Assembly (NCBI RefSeq): GCF_001680005.1
Contig: NC_033567.1
Span: forward strand, 4,712,001-4,776,000
Direction of reading: 5' to 3'
Length of the DNA stretch: 64,000 bases
Source: Plasmodium coatneyi
Lineage: Eukaryota > Apicomplexa > Aconoidasida > Haemosporida > Plasmodiidae
Positions 46,967 to 60,574 of the stretch are shown one piece after another. Under the pieces are notes generated by a model. That model made no database searches and was not told the origin of the DNA. It saw only the letters and a program-made list of their open reading frames with translations. How positions within the stretch are numbered: position 1 is the first letter of the stretch; the number at the start of each line of letters is the position of its first letter. The position numbers and the translations under genes are program-made.

Positions 46967-49719
46967 ATGAACAACATTAATATTGTGTGCCTGGGTGGGG
47001 CGAGCGAAGTGGGTCGTTCGTGCGTAATTATAGAAAGTGCGAACAGGTCAATTATGTTGGATTGTGGAATTCACCCTGCCTTTATGGGGATTGGCTGTTT
47101 ACCCATCTATGACGCGTACGACATTTCGAAGGTGGACTTGTGTTTAATAACACATTTCCATATGGATCACAGTGGTGCCTTACCGTACTTGGTTAACAGA
47201 ACCCGTTTTAAAGGAAAGGTATACATGACCGAGGCGACGAAAAGTATCTGCTATTTATTATGGAACGACTATGCAAGAATTGAAAAATGTATGCACATGA
47301 TGAATAAGATGAAAGGAGGTAGGAGTAAAAATGAAGCGGGTGAAAATGAAACAGACGAATATGGAAACAAGGTTAAAAGAGGAGGACTATACTCCAGTGA
47401 TGAATACGCAAGTGAAGACAATGAAGACGATGATTATTACCAAAGTTACATTTGCGAAATGGGAGATGGAGATATAAAGCATAATGTACTGTATGACGAA
47501 AATGATATAAACGCAGCGATGAAAAGGATAGAAACTTTAAATTTTCACGAACACATAGAATTTGAGGATGTAAAATTTACAGCATATAGAGCAGGACACG
47601 TGATCGGTGCGTGTATGTTCCTAGTCGAAATAAATAATATACGTTTTTTGTACACAGGAGATTATAGCAGGGAGGTGGATAGGCACATTCCCATAGCGGA
47701 GATCCCCACTATTGATGTCCACGTGTTAATTTGCGAAGGAACCTATGGAATAAAAGTGCATGACGATAGAAAAAAAAGGGAAATTCGCTTCCTTAACATG
47801 ATTACCAGTATATTAAATAATAAAGGGAAAGTGTTACTCCCTGTGTTTGCTTTAGGAAGGGCTCAAGAATTGCTGCTAATTATGGAAGAACATTGGGAAA
47901 GAAACACACAGTTGCAGAAAATCCCCATTTTTTACATATCCTCTATGGCTACAAAATCGTTATGTATATATGAGACCTTCATAAATTTGTGTGGAGATTT
48001 TGTAAGGCATGTATTAAATGAAGGAAAGAATCCTTTTAACTTTAAGTTTGTAAAGTATGCGAAATCTTTGGACTCCATTTTGAATTATTTATACCAGGAT
48101 AATTATCCGTGTGTTGTTATGGCTTCGCCTGGTATGCTACAGAATGGAATTTCGAAAAATATTTTTAACATCATTGCACCTGATAAGAAGAGTGGAGTTA
48201 TCCTTACTGGGTATACAGTCAAGGGAACTTTGGCCCATGAGTTAAAAACTGAACCGGAATATGTCCTCATTAACGACAAACCGGTTAAGAGGAGGTGCCG
48301 CTTCGAGGAAATTTCCTTCAGTGCTCATTCTGATTTTAATCAAACTAAAACGTTTATTGAAAAGTTGAAGTGCCCAAATGTGGTTCTTGTGCATGGCGAT
48401 AGGAATGAATTGAACAGACTGAAAAATAAGCTAACGGAGGAGAAAAAATATTTGTCCGTTTTTACGCCCGAGTTGCTGCAGAGGCTGACTTTTCGCTTTG
48501 AGCACAGTGACCACGTGGTGTCCCTAGGTCGGCTTTCCCAACATATTAGGTATCTGGCCCGGCAGAACGAACGCTTACAAGGGGATGAATCGGTTGCAGC
48601 CGCGGATAAAAAAAATGAACAGTCGGGGGGAGAACCCCCCCCAGAGGGAAGCACCAACCGGGGGATGAAAAACTGAGTGACAGAAATGGAGAGGAAAAAA
48701 CAATTCCCAACGGGGTGGATGCCATAATAATATCGGAGCCGAAAGCCATCCCGATTATGATTTACGCCAAGGATATTTATGAGTATACAAATTTGAAGAC
48801 TGCGCTGATCGACCAGACGATTAGCATAAAATTCCCCTACAAGTTCGAGCTGCTGTATCATATGTTGAAGGGTGTGTACGAGGAAACGCATATGGAGGGT
48901 GAAGGCAGCGAAAGTGGGAATAGTAACAATGGTGATAATGGTGTCAATGGTGACAACGGCGGAGCGGTCATCTTCGTGCAGGACGTAAAAATCCACCACT
49001 GCAGGAAAGAGAAGGTTATTAGTATTAATTGGCTTTCAAGCCCAGTGAACGACCTAGTAGCTGACAGCGTCAATTTTCTAATTCTAGAATTTCTCGACAC
49101 CATGAAGAATAACAACAACCACCTGCCCATCTGCGACGAAGTAACAGATGATGAGATTTATGAAATGATCATTTCGTATGTGCGGGAAAATTATACCAAT
49201 GTGGAGAGATTTTCCAAAGTGGAGTTGAAAAGGTTTCTTTTGCAAAATGGCTGTGACAGTCCCGAGGGGGGAAAAAACGAAAAAGCAAATGCTTCATACA
49301 CAGATGGGTTGACCCATTTGAAGAATGCCCAATCGTATTCATCTGGCAGGGTGAACCAAATCGATCATAACAGAATGGAAGAAGGGGTTACTTTACACGA
49401 GGAACATGATGAACAAAGCGGGGATGGAGACAAAATGAAGAAATTCCGCGCCCTTGATAAAATCTTATTCGACTATATCGCGGCAGATGCTAGTTTAGCC
49501 ATGTCCACTGATGAGGAGGAACCCGTTGTACCGGTTCTTAATGGCGGGATGCTTTATGAAATACTAAAGTTTGAGGTGAAGGATAATAACAACAACGACG
49601 TTAATGTGTACGTCGATATAGACAACCGGGAAGTCATCTGTGAGGAAGTTACAATTTTGTCAAAAATTAGAGAAATTCTAAAAAATATAGAGGAGTCGCT
49701 ATTGCCCATGTGCTTCTAA
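46967..49719 (+). CDS. CPSF3: Cleavage and polyadenylation specificity factor subunit 3 (CPSF73 endonuclease), apparent frameshift
   Basis: CPSF73 is the metallo-beta-lactamase/beta-CASP nuclease that cuts pre-mRNA before polyadenylation, in the nucleus. The metal-binding HFHMDH is at residues 63-68; GHVIGACMF and YTGDYSRE supply further ligands; the beta-CASP part shows LPVFALGRAQELL, ASPGMLQNG, and SAHSD with VLVHGD. An acidic, disordered insert at about residues 110-185 splits the lactamase domain, as in other Plasmodium copies. The C-terminal domain (EPKAIPIMIYAKDIYEY onward) lies in the next frame. The first frame ends at 48676 while the second is open from 48619, and one extra base in the run of eight C at 48635-48642 would join them (PPP then RGKHQPGDEKLSD), so I read one gene of about 915 residues with a homopolymer error. 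CPSF3 is the target of the oxaborole AN3661 in Plasmodium (established knowledge). Confidence 0.94.
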
Positions 49720-50404
49720 CACAAGGTGTATATATTCCTGCTCCCTTCGAAGGGGTATTTAATTCATCGCGCACGGTCTTCATATCGGGGGGGCCATTAT
49801 TAAAAATACGCGTGAATGAATGACCCATTGGAGAGTTAATCCTCTCCCTCCTCGCGTTGTACGTGCACACGCTCATTTGTGAAAATTTTTTTTTTTTTTG
49901 TTTTGTTAAATCGATTTTGTAAAATTGAAACTTGTTCATATGTTGCGTCTTTACGCTTCGTAGCGTGACACCTAACAGCTCTTAAATCTTAAAAAAAAGA
50001 GTTTACTTAAAAAATGAAAAAATAGAATGTCCAAAAAAAAAAAGATGATATATATATGCAAAGCCAGTGGAGGATGAACAAAAAATTAAAAAGGAGGCGT
50101 AAAGACAAAAACAAAAAAGGAATTCAGTTTGTGGATATGTGTTATTGTGAACAAAAAAAGGAAATCAAAACAAACTCCACTTTCACAAAATTGTTCTCAT
50201 TTGATATTTTCACTTGATACGAAAAAAAAAGAGGGCGAGCGCACACATACGCATTTGCGTGTGCAACTTATGCGAATGCTCGTTGAAACAAATTAAAGCG
50301 GAAGCCAAAGGGGCGGGGGATAAATAAACGGGACGACATCACCACGAAGGGAAACTCCTCTTAAAGGTATTTTACATAAAAAAAGAAAATGGGGATCCGT
50401 TCTG
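49720..50404. other. Intergenic, convergent 3' ends of CPSF3 and the metacaspase-like gene
   Basis: A/T-rich with T or A runs at 49887-49899 and 50032-50044. It probably holds both 3' untranslated regions; no other feature seen. Confidence 0.5.
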
Positions 50405-53400
50405 TTAGGAGACGCATTTAATGCTCAAATCGATGATGCCAATTATGTTTTTCTGCTCGTGGGAAAAAAAGCAAAATAATGTAACGTTACAAAAGGGGCT
50501 CGTTTGCAGTTGCGTCAGATGGATGTGTAGCACATTGTTGGTAGGACAGGACGACTTTCTTTCCAAACAGCCCATTGCAAAGACATGCACTTGTACTGCC
50601 AAGGAATATCAGTTCCCATGGAAACAAAATGAAGCACATTCCAAAGGCGCCGTTTTTTTTTTTTTTCCTCTCTTAATTACCTTTTCATCCATTAGGGAGA
50701 AATTTCCATTCGTGTTGCTATATGAAGGAGGGGATGCGAATGGTTATGAATGTACCGTTTTGCTCATTTCATGTGCACATACAATAGGGGTACACTTATA
50801 TGTGCATGTGATGGGGGAATCGCTTCTTATGATTACCTTATCCGTAATACGCTCCTGGCGAGGAAGTAGTTCTTGTTCTTCTTTTTGAACAATTCCACGT
50901 AAATTTTGGTATTGTCCTGCGGGTGGGGGGTGTGCAAAAAGGGGTTGAGAAGGTTAGCGCGTTTCGTCTGAGGGGTTGCACTTTTTCGTTTTTTCCTCGG
51001 GAGCGGCAGCGGACGCATAATCGACCGCCCATTTTCCTGCAGGGTTACCAGATCGGACACATTCAGGATAATGTACTCCAGGAAGAAAATTTTGTCCCTG
51101 ACGATTTTCTGGCACTTGGTGTTGTTTCGCCTGGCGAGAGGAAAAAAGCACGTTGGTATTGCAGCACGGGTGTAGGAACATGATAATGCTGATGGGTGCC
51201 CAAGGCGAATCGAGACCTACCTGACGTACAGAATGTTCAGACCCTTTGCTTTGACAAAGCAACTCACGAAGTACTCAATGGAGGGGTCCAGCTTGATGTG
51301 GGCGCCGAATTTTATATCCTTTATGAAGATCAGCAAGCACCTTTGGGGAAAATTGACCTGCGTTTTTTTTTCCTTCATTTTGCAAATGTCCTTCATGTAT
51401 TCATTTAGGTTGTTTAATCGTAAGGAGGGTTTCCAAAGGGGCTCTTCTTTCGTCTCTCCTTTTTTCCTAAGAAGCAGACTTTCGTGAGATAAGAATTTTA
51501 TATCATCTGGAGAGTGGTCATTCAGGAAGGACAACTTAAACTTTACGTATTTCAATTTGTACTCCTTCTTGATGTTGACGAGCACTTGTGACGCAACGAT
51601 GAACAGGTCGTGGTAGGAGAAATCTTTCTTCAACATGGTGATTGCCTTTCCGATGCAGTAGGTGAGGAGGCCTGCGGAGGGGTGGTCATCGTGCATGAAT
51701 AAGTGTGTAATACATATGTATGTTGGTATGTGTGTACCAATTTGTGCGTGTCGTTGTGCACATTTGGCCCAGCCAAGAAGGTATGGGCCACATCACACCT
51801 ATGCTGAGACGCGTATATATGATTGTGCGGTATGCTGCACCGCTAACACCTACCTCTAACCCTATTTCTGATGACGAGCTCAAAGTCCCCCCGGTCCCTC
51901 ACATCAGGGGAGAAGAAAAAGATGGAAGGGACGAGGACATCCTTTGCATTTTGCTTCCTCTCCTCCTCCTGTTTGTACAAATCATGCGACAGGGGCATCT
52001 TCAAATTTTCGACGTAAATGGGTTCAACGTGTCGATCTCTGAATTTGCCAAAGGTTCTCAAAGAATAAATGTGCTTCTTATTTGTGTTCACCAAATTAGT
52101 ATTTTTGGAAATTTCACTGGAATTAATGCTTTTATTATACGTGATGGTGGTACAGGTGGGGACAAAATAGGAAGTATATGTGGTGTCAAAAACTATGCAC
52201 AGTTGCTTCCCGCCCTGTAACTTTTTAATGATATTAAATACTTCATTTGAATAGATGTAATTATTTTTCGAATAATCCTCTGGCAATAAAGCAAAGTTAT
52301 TATTCTGTGAAAACTTTGAATCAATTATTTTGATGGAATATCCACAGAAATAAAAAAATAAAATATCTCCATTGTTTGAATTGACAACAAATTCGTACAG
52401 ATTATTTATGATGTTATTTTTGTTGGCCTTTTGTGAGACAAAATTTCGATAACAAAAGTTGCAATCATTTAGGAGTATCAATTCATTGAATTTGAACGTC
52501 TCTACTAAATGTTCGCACATTTCTAGGGTGTCATTTACGCATCCTTCTAGCAGCCCATTATAATTTAGTGTAACTAGGAGAGCCTTCCTCTTCCCCACAT
52601 TGGGGGATTCTTCCTCGTACAGCGAATATCTGCTTTCTCCATCTTTCCCGTAAGAATTTTTTTCTCTTTCTTCCCCTTCGAATACGCTTTTATCGCACAG
52701 ATTGAAATGCACGTTATCCTTTTTCCTTGCTGGATCATTCAGTAGGGTTTGTTTATCTTGGAACTGATTCGGGCAAGCCTTATTTGTTGTGAAATTTTTA
52801 CTATTGTCAATTCGGATGGGCAGAGCAGCAATACTGGTTGGGTTGATCTTTTTCATCAGTTCGTTTTTCTCTTCACTGGCGGGAGTGATAACCGTGACGT
52901 TATTACCCGTTCCGTTTGAAATGCCCCTGTCTGGGTGCAACTTCGGTGTGTTCTTCGCCCTGGCCAGATAATCACCACTTGTGATGCACCCCCCACTAGC
53001 AACGCCGGCGGCATTTTGAACCCCCTGAGCATCAGCGCTTGTGTTTTCATTGCAGAGGAAGGACGAGAGATACGAATTTCTCATCGTGTAGTAGGATTCC
53101 GCTTGATCCGAGCGACTTCGTGCAGAGGTGTCATCCCCCATTTGAGCTTTCTTATCGAGTTTATTCTTATACTTTTTTAACTGCTCAAATAATTTTTTAT
53201 TTTTGGTTAAATTGTTAATGCATTTTAGGCAGGTGTTTAATTCGTCGTAGACCTTGGACTTTAGCTCCAGCATTTGATCAATATCGTGATGCACATTTTT
53301 TGGACTTTTTTTTTTTTTCCCGGATTTTTTTTTTTTTTCCTTTTTTAGGGTTATGTTATGTGCGTCTGCACTTTGGGAGGCAGTAGGTTCAGTTCCTTCC

Positions 53401-56400
53401 TTGTGATGTTCCCCCCGATTGGCATGCCCCTTTGTGCAATCGTTTTCGTGATAATTCACTTTGTCATCCATGGATGCGATGGACTTTATGTACTGATTAT
53501 TATGCTCACTGTTATTACACATCATATATTTATTAATTTCATTTTTGGTTAAGCTGGAAAGGTGGTCAAGTTTTATCTGCCCCAGGTTGGCAATAACGTT
53601 ATCTGGCAAGTCATCCTCGCTTCCTACATTGTGCAGCTTTTTCAGCATACCAACAATGTGTGCATTGCGATCAATTAGATTTATCTTACCATCGACGTTT
53701 GGCCTATGTTGCTTACCCCTGTTTAGCAATTTAACAATTGGGTTTTCTTTATCGTTTGGAAGTGGGAGAGATTCGAGTCCCTTTTCATTCACGTACATAA
53801 AATGTTGCATCATATTTGGAATGATCTTCTTCCTACCATTCGTTTGGTTTTCCTGCTTTTTCTGCTCATAGAGAAATTTATTCAAAATGCATTGCCTCAT
53901 TAAATGTTTTGCGTTTTCGTTCATACCGCTCATATCATTAGCGCATAAGTTGGGGTTACTTATAACTCCATGTTTTTTTTCAAGTTCACGTAACCGATGT
54001 GCGTTGTTCATTAGGTGGTCGTCACTAGGGTTGAAATGTTGGTACATTTTAGAGGAATCCTGGTTTGGCATGCCCCATTTGGTATTCTCTCTAATATCCA
54101 TTTGGTTGAAAGGATTGTTTTTCGCGATGTTGTTGCCCTGTCCGTACCGGCCAATAACTACACCTCCTTTATTATTACCTGTATAGTCATAATTATTGTT
54201 GCCCGTTTTGAATATGTTATTTATGTACTTGTTTACATTCACAAACTCTAGGTTGGCATTATTTTTGTTCTGTGTTCCGTTTTCATTTTTTATTCCTACC
54301 AATATTTTGGACATTTTATCTGAACCGTTAATGAAGTTGTTTTGTATGACTGTGCTGTAATTGTATATGTTCTGCTTGCTGCTATTTCTGTCATGGTCAC
54401 TTACAATTTTTATGGAGTTGTTGTCTGTCGTGGTAGACTTTCTGTGCACATGGTTCATCTGTTCGTTGAACGTTTGGTTTACTTTTTTCGTCGTATTATT
54501 ATTGGTTACGTGTGCCGCATTGTTATCAGTTTGTACTATCGATTCTCCTTTGGGTGATTCATTTTTTTCAATTGCCATGTTGGAGTGACTGTTCGGAGGG
54601 ATGCCCTCCGTTGAGCAAAGTTCGTTCTGTTCATTTGTCGTGTTTTTATTTTGGGCTAATTTAGCTGTATTATTCTTTTCCCCCTGGTGTTGCTTACTGC
54701 CGATTGGCATATTTGAGGGGCCTCCGTTTTTTGCACTATCCTTGGATATGTCAAAATGGAGAACGTGACTGCCGTGGGGGGGCTGCATGGGCGCTCCCGC
54801 TGGCAATGTTGCCTTTGTTTGCGCTTTTCCTTGCAGATGATTATTAGCACCATTATTAACAACATTATTGGGGCCATTTTTATGATTGCCCCCTTTGTTA
54901 GCCAGTCCACCCGTGAACTGATAAATATTGGTGACGAGTTTTTCGTGGTACCTGTGCCGGTCGTCCTGATTGGCATGCTTCTGCGAAACGACACTGATTC
55001 GCGGGTTTCCATTGGGCATTCCTGCCTTGTTAGCAGAATATATTTTAGCAAACTGATCATCTTTCCTTAGGGACATTATTTCGTCCCTACCGTTTGGGAC
55101 AATTGCAGGAGGGGTGTACTTCAAATGATCCGGATTATTGGCAGATGCAAAACTGATATTTGGAAAGGCATTGGCACTGCCAGTACTGTAGTTAAATTTG
55201 CTATAATCACGAATGACGTTAGCGTTATGTACATCTGGTAGGTTATATCCTGCCATATTAAACGCTTTATTTTGATTAGAGTTATTATGCAGCAGATAAG
55301 CGTTACTGCATCTAGGGTAGGGTTCATTAAGTGAGGAATCCCTTGGAGAGGTGGCAAATTTATTCACTTCACATTTGGCATCAGAACCATTTTGTGACTT
55401 ATTAGCACTGGATGGAAAAATAAAATTGTAAATTTTTCTTAAAGTGTTATTATTTGCTTCTCTTTTCCAACTTGACGTTTCCTGGCTGTTTACTTTTCTT
55501 CTGAAGGACGTGGAACTTAAGTTTGTTTGGTTTACGGATGATAAACTTCTTCTTTGTCCTTTTTGAACATTTGGAAGATGTTCATACGAATTAACGGAAG
55601 GAGTTAAATTCTTATTGGGTTCTTTTTTTCGGTTGAAAATTTTAAAAACGTTTTTTCTGGAGCCATCTTTTATATTCTGTGTGGGATTTAGCATATGTAG
55701 GGTGGTATTCTTCTGTGTGTCGCTACTTAAAATGAATGAACCGCTACGTATGTGACTGCCATTTTGAAGGTCTCTGTGACCATACGGTACGTAGTTTTTC
55801 AGCGTAATATTATTATTGCTGTAAAAGTTAACTGGTTCTCGTGCATTAGAGAGGAAAGCACGGTTATTGTTAGGACTAGCTGGGTGGTAGTTTTTGTCAT
55901 ATGATTGAAATTTCTCATTTGGGTACATAACCTTTGGGTGATTTTGCACCTGCTTGTTGTAGTCATCTAGGACTATTCTGCTATAGTGCTGGTATATATT
56001 TTTGTTAAACTCATTAAGTATGTTTCTATTTTCTTTCACGTCGTGCATTTGGTAGGAGGAAAAGTTGTTTGCTATACTTTGGGGGTTATAATTGGGCATG
56101 TTATGAGGTCCACTCGGAAAGGAGTCACCCTGTGAACGCAAGCTGGCAATGTAACTTGGATGGTACTTGGCGAAGTAACCGGCATTACAATTGACGTTGT
56201 TATTCAGGATGCCCTCGTTTCTGTAAACATGGTGGATATCGTTCATGCTCTTGCTGTCCTTAGACCTGAGGACATTTCCATACTGCATCCCGGAAATGGG
56301 ATGCAAATATTTCTTCGTTGGTATGCTATTATCATTAATTGAGTTTTTTCCATATTGGTTATTTGTGACAGAAGATTGAGATTTCACCCTCACATGGACA

Positions 56401-57235
56401 GGAGGAATGAATTCTCGCTTTTCATGTTGGTTCGTATTTTTCACACCATGTGTTAAGTTCGCCATGCCATTGATCTTTGTTCCAATGTTTTTATTGTCAT
56501 TTTCGATATCTGCAGAGGGGGGAAAAAAAAATACATATTTTTTAAAAAAAATGTTTCAGTTTGCAACCATTTCGTGTAATCAAAAGAATTCCCAAGGGTA
56601 TATCATTTAATGCAAAAAAGAGAAAATTAATAAAATAAAAACAATGCATGTAACAGTTAACGTAGGTGGTATCCTGTTGGCAAAATTGCGCATGTATCCG
56701 TGTGCGTATATTCATGCACTTATGAACACATGAAATGTATGTTGACGCGTTGGGCGGTCGCATGGGCAAGGGGGACAAACTGGTTTTGCATTAATTTAAG
56801 GTGCATCAAAAATGGAAGTGGTATCAAAAGAAAAGACAAATGATTAAATGTGACTGAAAGAGTAGGCACCACGTGTATGCATAGATATACACTACATCCG
56901 CATATGTTCCATATGTATAATAAATGCATACACATATATGCCGACGCTTGGGTTCATTAGACAGATATAAAAGCAAAAATTTAAGGTTGCTCTTTAGACA
57001 ACTGCCCCCCATCCGTCTGTTGCACGCACAAGGTGTACACATACAGGCGTACACAAAAACGTTGTGGAAATCACCTCCGAGTTTTACCTTTTATCAGTAT
57101 TCTTCCCCTGGAATCGCACGATATGTTGGCCGTAGATGTGTCATAATCTTCACCCACCAGTTGCTTGTTCTTTTTGTATATGTTAATGTTTTCATATGAG
57201 CTGTACAGTGGAGAATAGGTGTTCACGTTATTCAT
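50405..57235 (-). CDS. MCA2: Metacaspase-like protein with degenerate catalytic dyad
   Basis: Exon 1 (57235-57088, 49 codons plus one base) joins exon 2 (56509-51854) and exon 3 (51671 to about 51219) in exact phase. Further exons lie near 51151-51052, 50928-50835, 50725-50689 and 50600-50405; the last two junctions are uncertain. The product is about 1,880 residues, mostly Asn-rich and disordered. A caspase-like p20 domain lies near the end of exon 2: KRKALLVTLNYN, EGCVNDTLEMCEHLV, NGDILFFYFCGY, then CIVFDTTYTSYF, followed in exon 3 by GLLTYCIGKAI. In active metacaspases the last two p20 strands carry the catalytic His (SGHG) and Cys (DSCHSG); here those positions read Tyr and Thr. The final exons (KIYVELFKKK, FAMGCLERKSSC) may form a C2-like domain. 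Synteny suggests PF3D7_1438400, MCA2 (from memory). Confidence 0.85.
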
Positions 57236-60200
57236 TTTGGTTCGAGAGAATCATGCGGGGCGTCAGCGGGGGTGTGTCATAGGAGTCATTCGCGTGATAG
57301 CTTCGCGAGGCTGATTCGGAAGTGAAATTCATGTGCGCAAAATCCTCCCAATTAACAGAAAAAATTCACACAAACGGTTGACACAATTGGGAAAAAAAAA
57401 AAAAATTCTGACAAATTTGCACAATTAGTACAGTTTTTTCAATTTGTAAATGCGCACATCACAATCATCCCGTGAATTCACGCAATTTCCAGCAGGCATG
57501 TTAAGTGCGCGCAGTTTGCTCCAACAGCCGTGCGGAACTTTGATTTGGAAAAAAAATTCATTTCCAACGGTGGAACTTTTTACTAAAATATATGCATGTG
57601 TTTTCACCGCGCTGAATTTTCTTCCAATGGGGTAAATAATAACTTCATGTTAGCAATATGATTCATATACGCCCTTTTTTTTCTAAAAATACGCAGAAAA
57701 ATTAAGCGATTAAACTTTAACTGTTGTTTTTTTTTTTTTTGGGTTAATTTTTCTGCATATTTTTAGAAAAAAAAAAAACGCGTATATTTACGCATAAAAA
57801 ATTGAAATAAACAGAATTTTAAGCGGGGGAAATGGCGGAATGCATCACGTAGTGAATTGCAGAAAAGTGGCAAAAAATAATAGTGCGCGGTTATATTTCG
57901 TGATGCATATTGTAGGCCTATTTTTTGCCGTGAAAACGTATGAAGAAAGTGGGTGTCATTTTTTAACATGTGCATTTATGCATATACATATGCAAAACTG
58001 TTTGCGGAGGTAAAACTCCACTTGGACGTATCTTCCTAAATTCCTTTTTGTAGAAACATGCTAAATGTTGAAGGCTATATGTGGCCATTTTGGATAAATG
58101 TGCGCTTCTGAAAGTTACATTGTAAAATTGGGGGGTTGACAACTAAAAATGAGGGAGTCGAAGGGGAAAAAATACTGCATATATGTAAAAAACAAAACGG
58201 GGAAGGTAAAAAGTGGCATCTATGTGTGCAAGTTAATCAGGTTGTGCTGTTTTATGCATTTTCCTTTTTTAAAAAAAAAAAAAAAAAAATATGGAACTTC
58301 ACTGAAATGTTCGAAGAAATATAAAGAAGTGTATATATTGGTGTGCACATTACTAAAAGTAGGAAACGATGAACTGTGACAAATGAAGCAAAAAAAGACG
58401 AAAAAAAAAAAACACTTTTTACCATTGGAAATTCACATTTGTGAATATTTAAACTGCCTTCCGATTCGCGTGCAAGTTTTAATTTCCCCTTTGAAGGAAA
58501 ATCCCAAACATTTTTTTTCCCCCTGTTCCGCCTTGTTAAAAGAATATAATTATTTGCGCAGCCGAGAATGTACGCATTTATTTCACGTGGAAATTTCTAC
58601 TAATTTAAAGGCTTCAAACAAAGGGGTTTACGGGCGCATATGCATGCACGAATATCATTGGGAATGTACGCAGAGATGCAGAGGTAGGCAGATGTGTGCC
58701 AGTTCACATTCAGACGCGCAACACTGTTGTGAGCGGGGTTTACTCATACCACCACTTCCTTTAGTATGGATCAGAATCCACGCCCCTGTTGCTTCAGTTC
58801 ACTCATTTGGTTAACTTTTTATTTGTGTAACTATTCTTGGTATGTTCAACGGGGTTGGCACATCATGTTGCCACAATTTTGCTATATCATGAAACGGCAG
58901 AGGGGTCCCCCTTTTTGGCGTTATTTGGAAAGTGCAGTATTTTGCATATTTTCCCATTTGGTGAATTAAAAGATAAGGTTCCTCGTAGGCGTTGTAGTGG
59001 TGTATGTGAGCAGCACACACATGTGGCCTTTTTCAAATAACTACGGTTAGGCAAGAATGGGGGGAAAGAATTTTCACCTTTTTTTGTTGTTGCTTTAAGG
59101 CATTGTACGTGCGGCACATATATACCGCTACATGTTGACATTTTTACTTGCCTTTAATTAAATTAACCCGTTGGTGTGAATTTTCTTTTTTTGCCATTAA
59201 AAATTATGAATTGTGGTTTTTCGATGGTGTGCATCCCAATTTGAAAGGGCCCTACATTAAACTTATATTTGTTTATTGCATCATGCGAATGTGGCAAGTT
59301 TTTCATGGAGGGGCACCGTTCTCTACGCCTTGGCTACTGATTCCGAAACTCCTCGCATACGCAGCGTGCAGGTAGAAAGCATGTACATACACACGTTGAG
59401 GGGATATTTATGCTTTCCAAAACTGTTCACATTATTGGGGGAAGACACCGATGGGGGTAGTAAATACATACAGTACAACGATATGAACATGCTTCAGTCC
59501 CTTTTTTTTTCCCCTCATTTGTTGCGACAAATTGGTGCACATTTGTGACCCCAGTTCATTACCCCTCCCCCTAACGTTACAGTTGTAAAATAAAAAATAA
59601 AAAAATCCTCTCAAAAAAGACGACATCGTAATGACTGCGGAACTGTACGTACTGCTTAATTTATTCTGTTTCTTTAAAAATTCGCATACACACTTAAGCG
59701 TGGAAGCAGGAGGAAGGGCATACTGTTATAGGACATTTCCGGAATACACATTTCAAAATGTTTCAAAAATTTTATTCATCAGAAATTTAAAATGAATGCA
59801 GTTATTATGCCAAGAGAACGCTTATTTTTCCTACGCACACTGTGATATTTGGGAAGCTTTGCTAACGTAATAGAAACTACCCCTTAAGGATAAGACTATT
59901 TCGTGAAGATTAAATACAGTTGGAATATTCAAATAAGCTACTTCGTTTCGCACACTAATTTGCGAAAAAAGAACAAAAAGGCAGGGAAAAAGGGAATGAG
60001 GAAAGGACATAAGCAGAAGAGGGAATGCTTTAAACAAATTGCTATTTTTCGACGATAACGCGAAGGTCACATAAGCATACATACAGAAAAGATCTTAACA
60101 CAGTTCGAGGCACTTTCATTTAAGTCAGCGAAAAGCTGAATTAACATGGTAGGCACAACATAATTTCTTTGGATCGATCGGAAATTGCACACCGCATATC

Positions 60201-60490
60201 TTTTCATTACAATGGGAAAATAAAAATTGAGTAATTAATTTGCTGCAACATGTAACAAATAGTGCGTGTGTATACTGCGCTTGAGTGGATGACTAAGCAC
60301 CGAGTTTAATGTAAAAAAAAAATAAAGTAAAAAAAGAGGACTTTTTTTTTTTACCCTTTTGAATGTTAGTAAATTTTATTGCAACTTAAATTACTGTTAC
60401 CTCCGCAGGAGTAAACATTATAAACATAAATGGAACATTCCATACATAAGAAATTTTATAAAATTTGTATTAAAAAAGTAAAAAAAATCC
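57236..60490. other. Gene-poor stretch upstream of the metacaspase-like gene
   Basis: It holds the metacaspase-like promoter, the inverted repeat at 57665-57787 (separate entry) and many homopolymers. A 50-codon protein-like frame at 59148-59300 lacks an ATG and splice partners that I can confirm. I call no gene. Confidence 0.4.
57665..57787. repeat. Long inverted repeat (hairpin)
   Basis: The left arm 57675-57705 pairs with the right arm 57744-57774 over 31 bases with a single mismatch (cores CTAAAAATACGCAG and CTGCATATTTTTAG). An outer 8-base pair, ATATACGC (57665-57672) with GCGTATAT (57780-57787), extends the stem past a bulge. The loop is 38 bases and includes a 14-base T run. Confidence 0.85.
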
Positions 60491-60494
60491 AAAA
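60491..60494 (-). terminator. Pol III-type T4 terminator after the two-hairpin RNA
   Basis: On the minus strand TTTT follows directly after the second hairpin. It is the first run of four T downstream of tRNA-Met, so it would end a joint transcript. Confidence 0.55.
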
Positions 60495-60570
60495 GTGCGG
60501 AGATGGCGGACCATCTCGAGGCACTAGGGATTTGTGACGGCTAAGATCTGTTGGGGGTCAGACCTTAGCC
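60495..60570 (-). ncRNA. Two-hairpin GC-rich RNA element downstream of tRNA-Met
   Basis: Hairpin A (60539-60570) pairs GGCTAAG with CTTAGCC, plus TCTG with CAGA. Hairpin B (60495-60524) pairs GTGC with GCAC and GAGATGG with CCATCTC around a CGGA tetraloop. The linker on the minus strand is GTCACAAATCCCTA. The element is far more GC-rich than its surroundings. On the minus strand it starts a few bases after the tRNA and ends at TTTT. It resembles neither an mRNA nor a tRNA; the double-hairpin layout recalls H/ACA snoRNAs, but I find no good H box or ACA box, so the class is unknown. Confidence 0.55.
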
Positions 60571-60574
60571 CTTT

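Noticed and set aside
59148..59300. Protein-like plus-strand stretch (YELWFFDGVHPNLKGPY)
   Set aside because: No start codon and no confirmed splice partners; about 50 codons can occur by chance in A/T-rich DNA.
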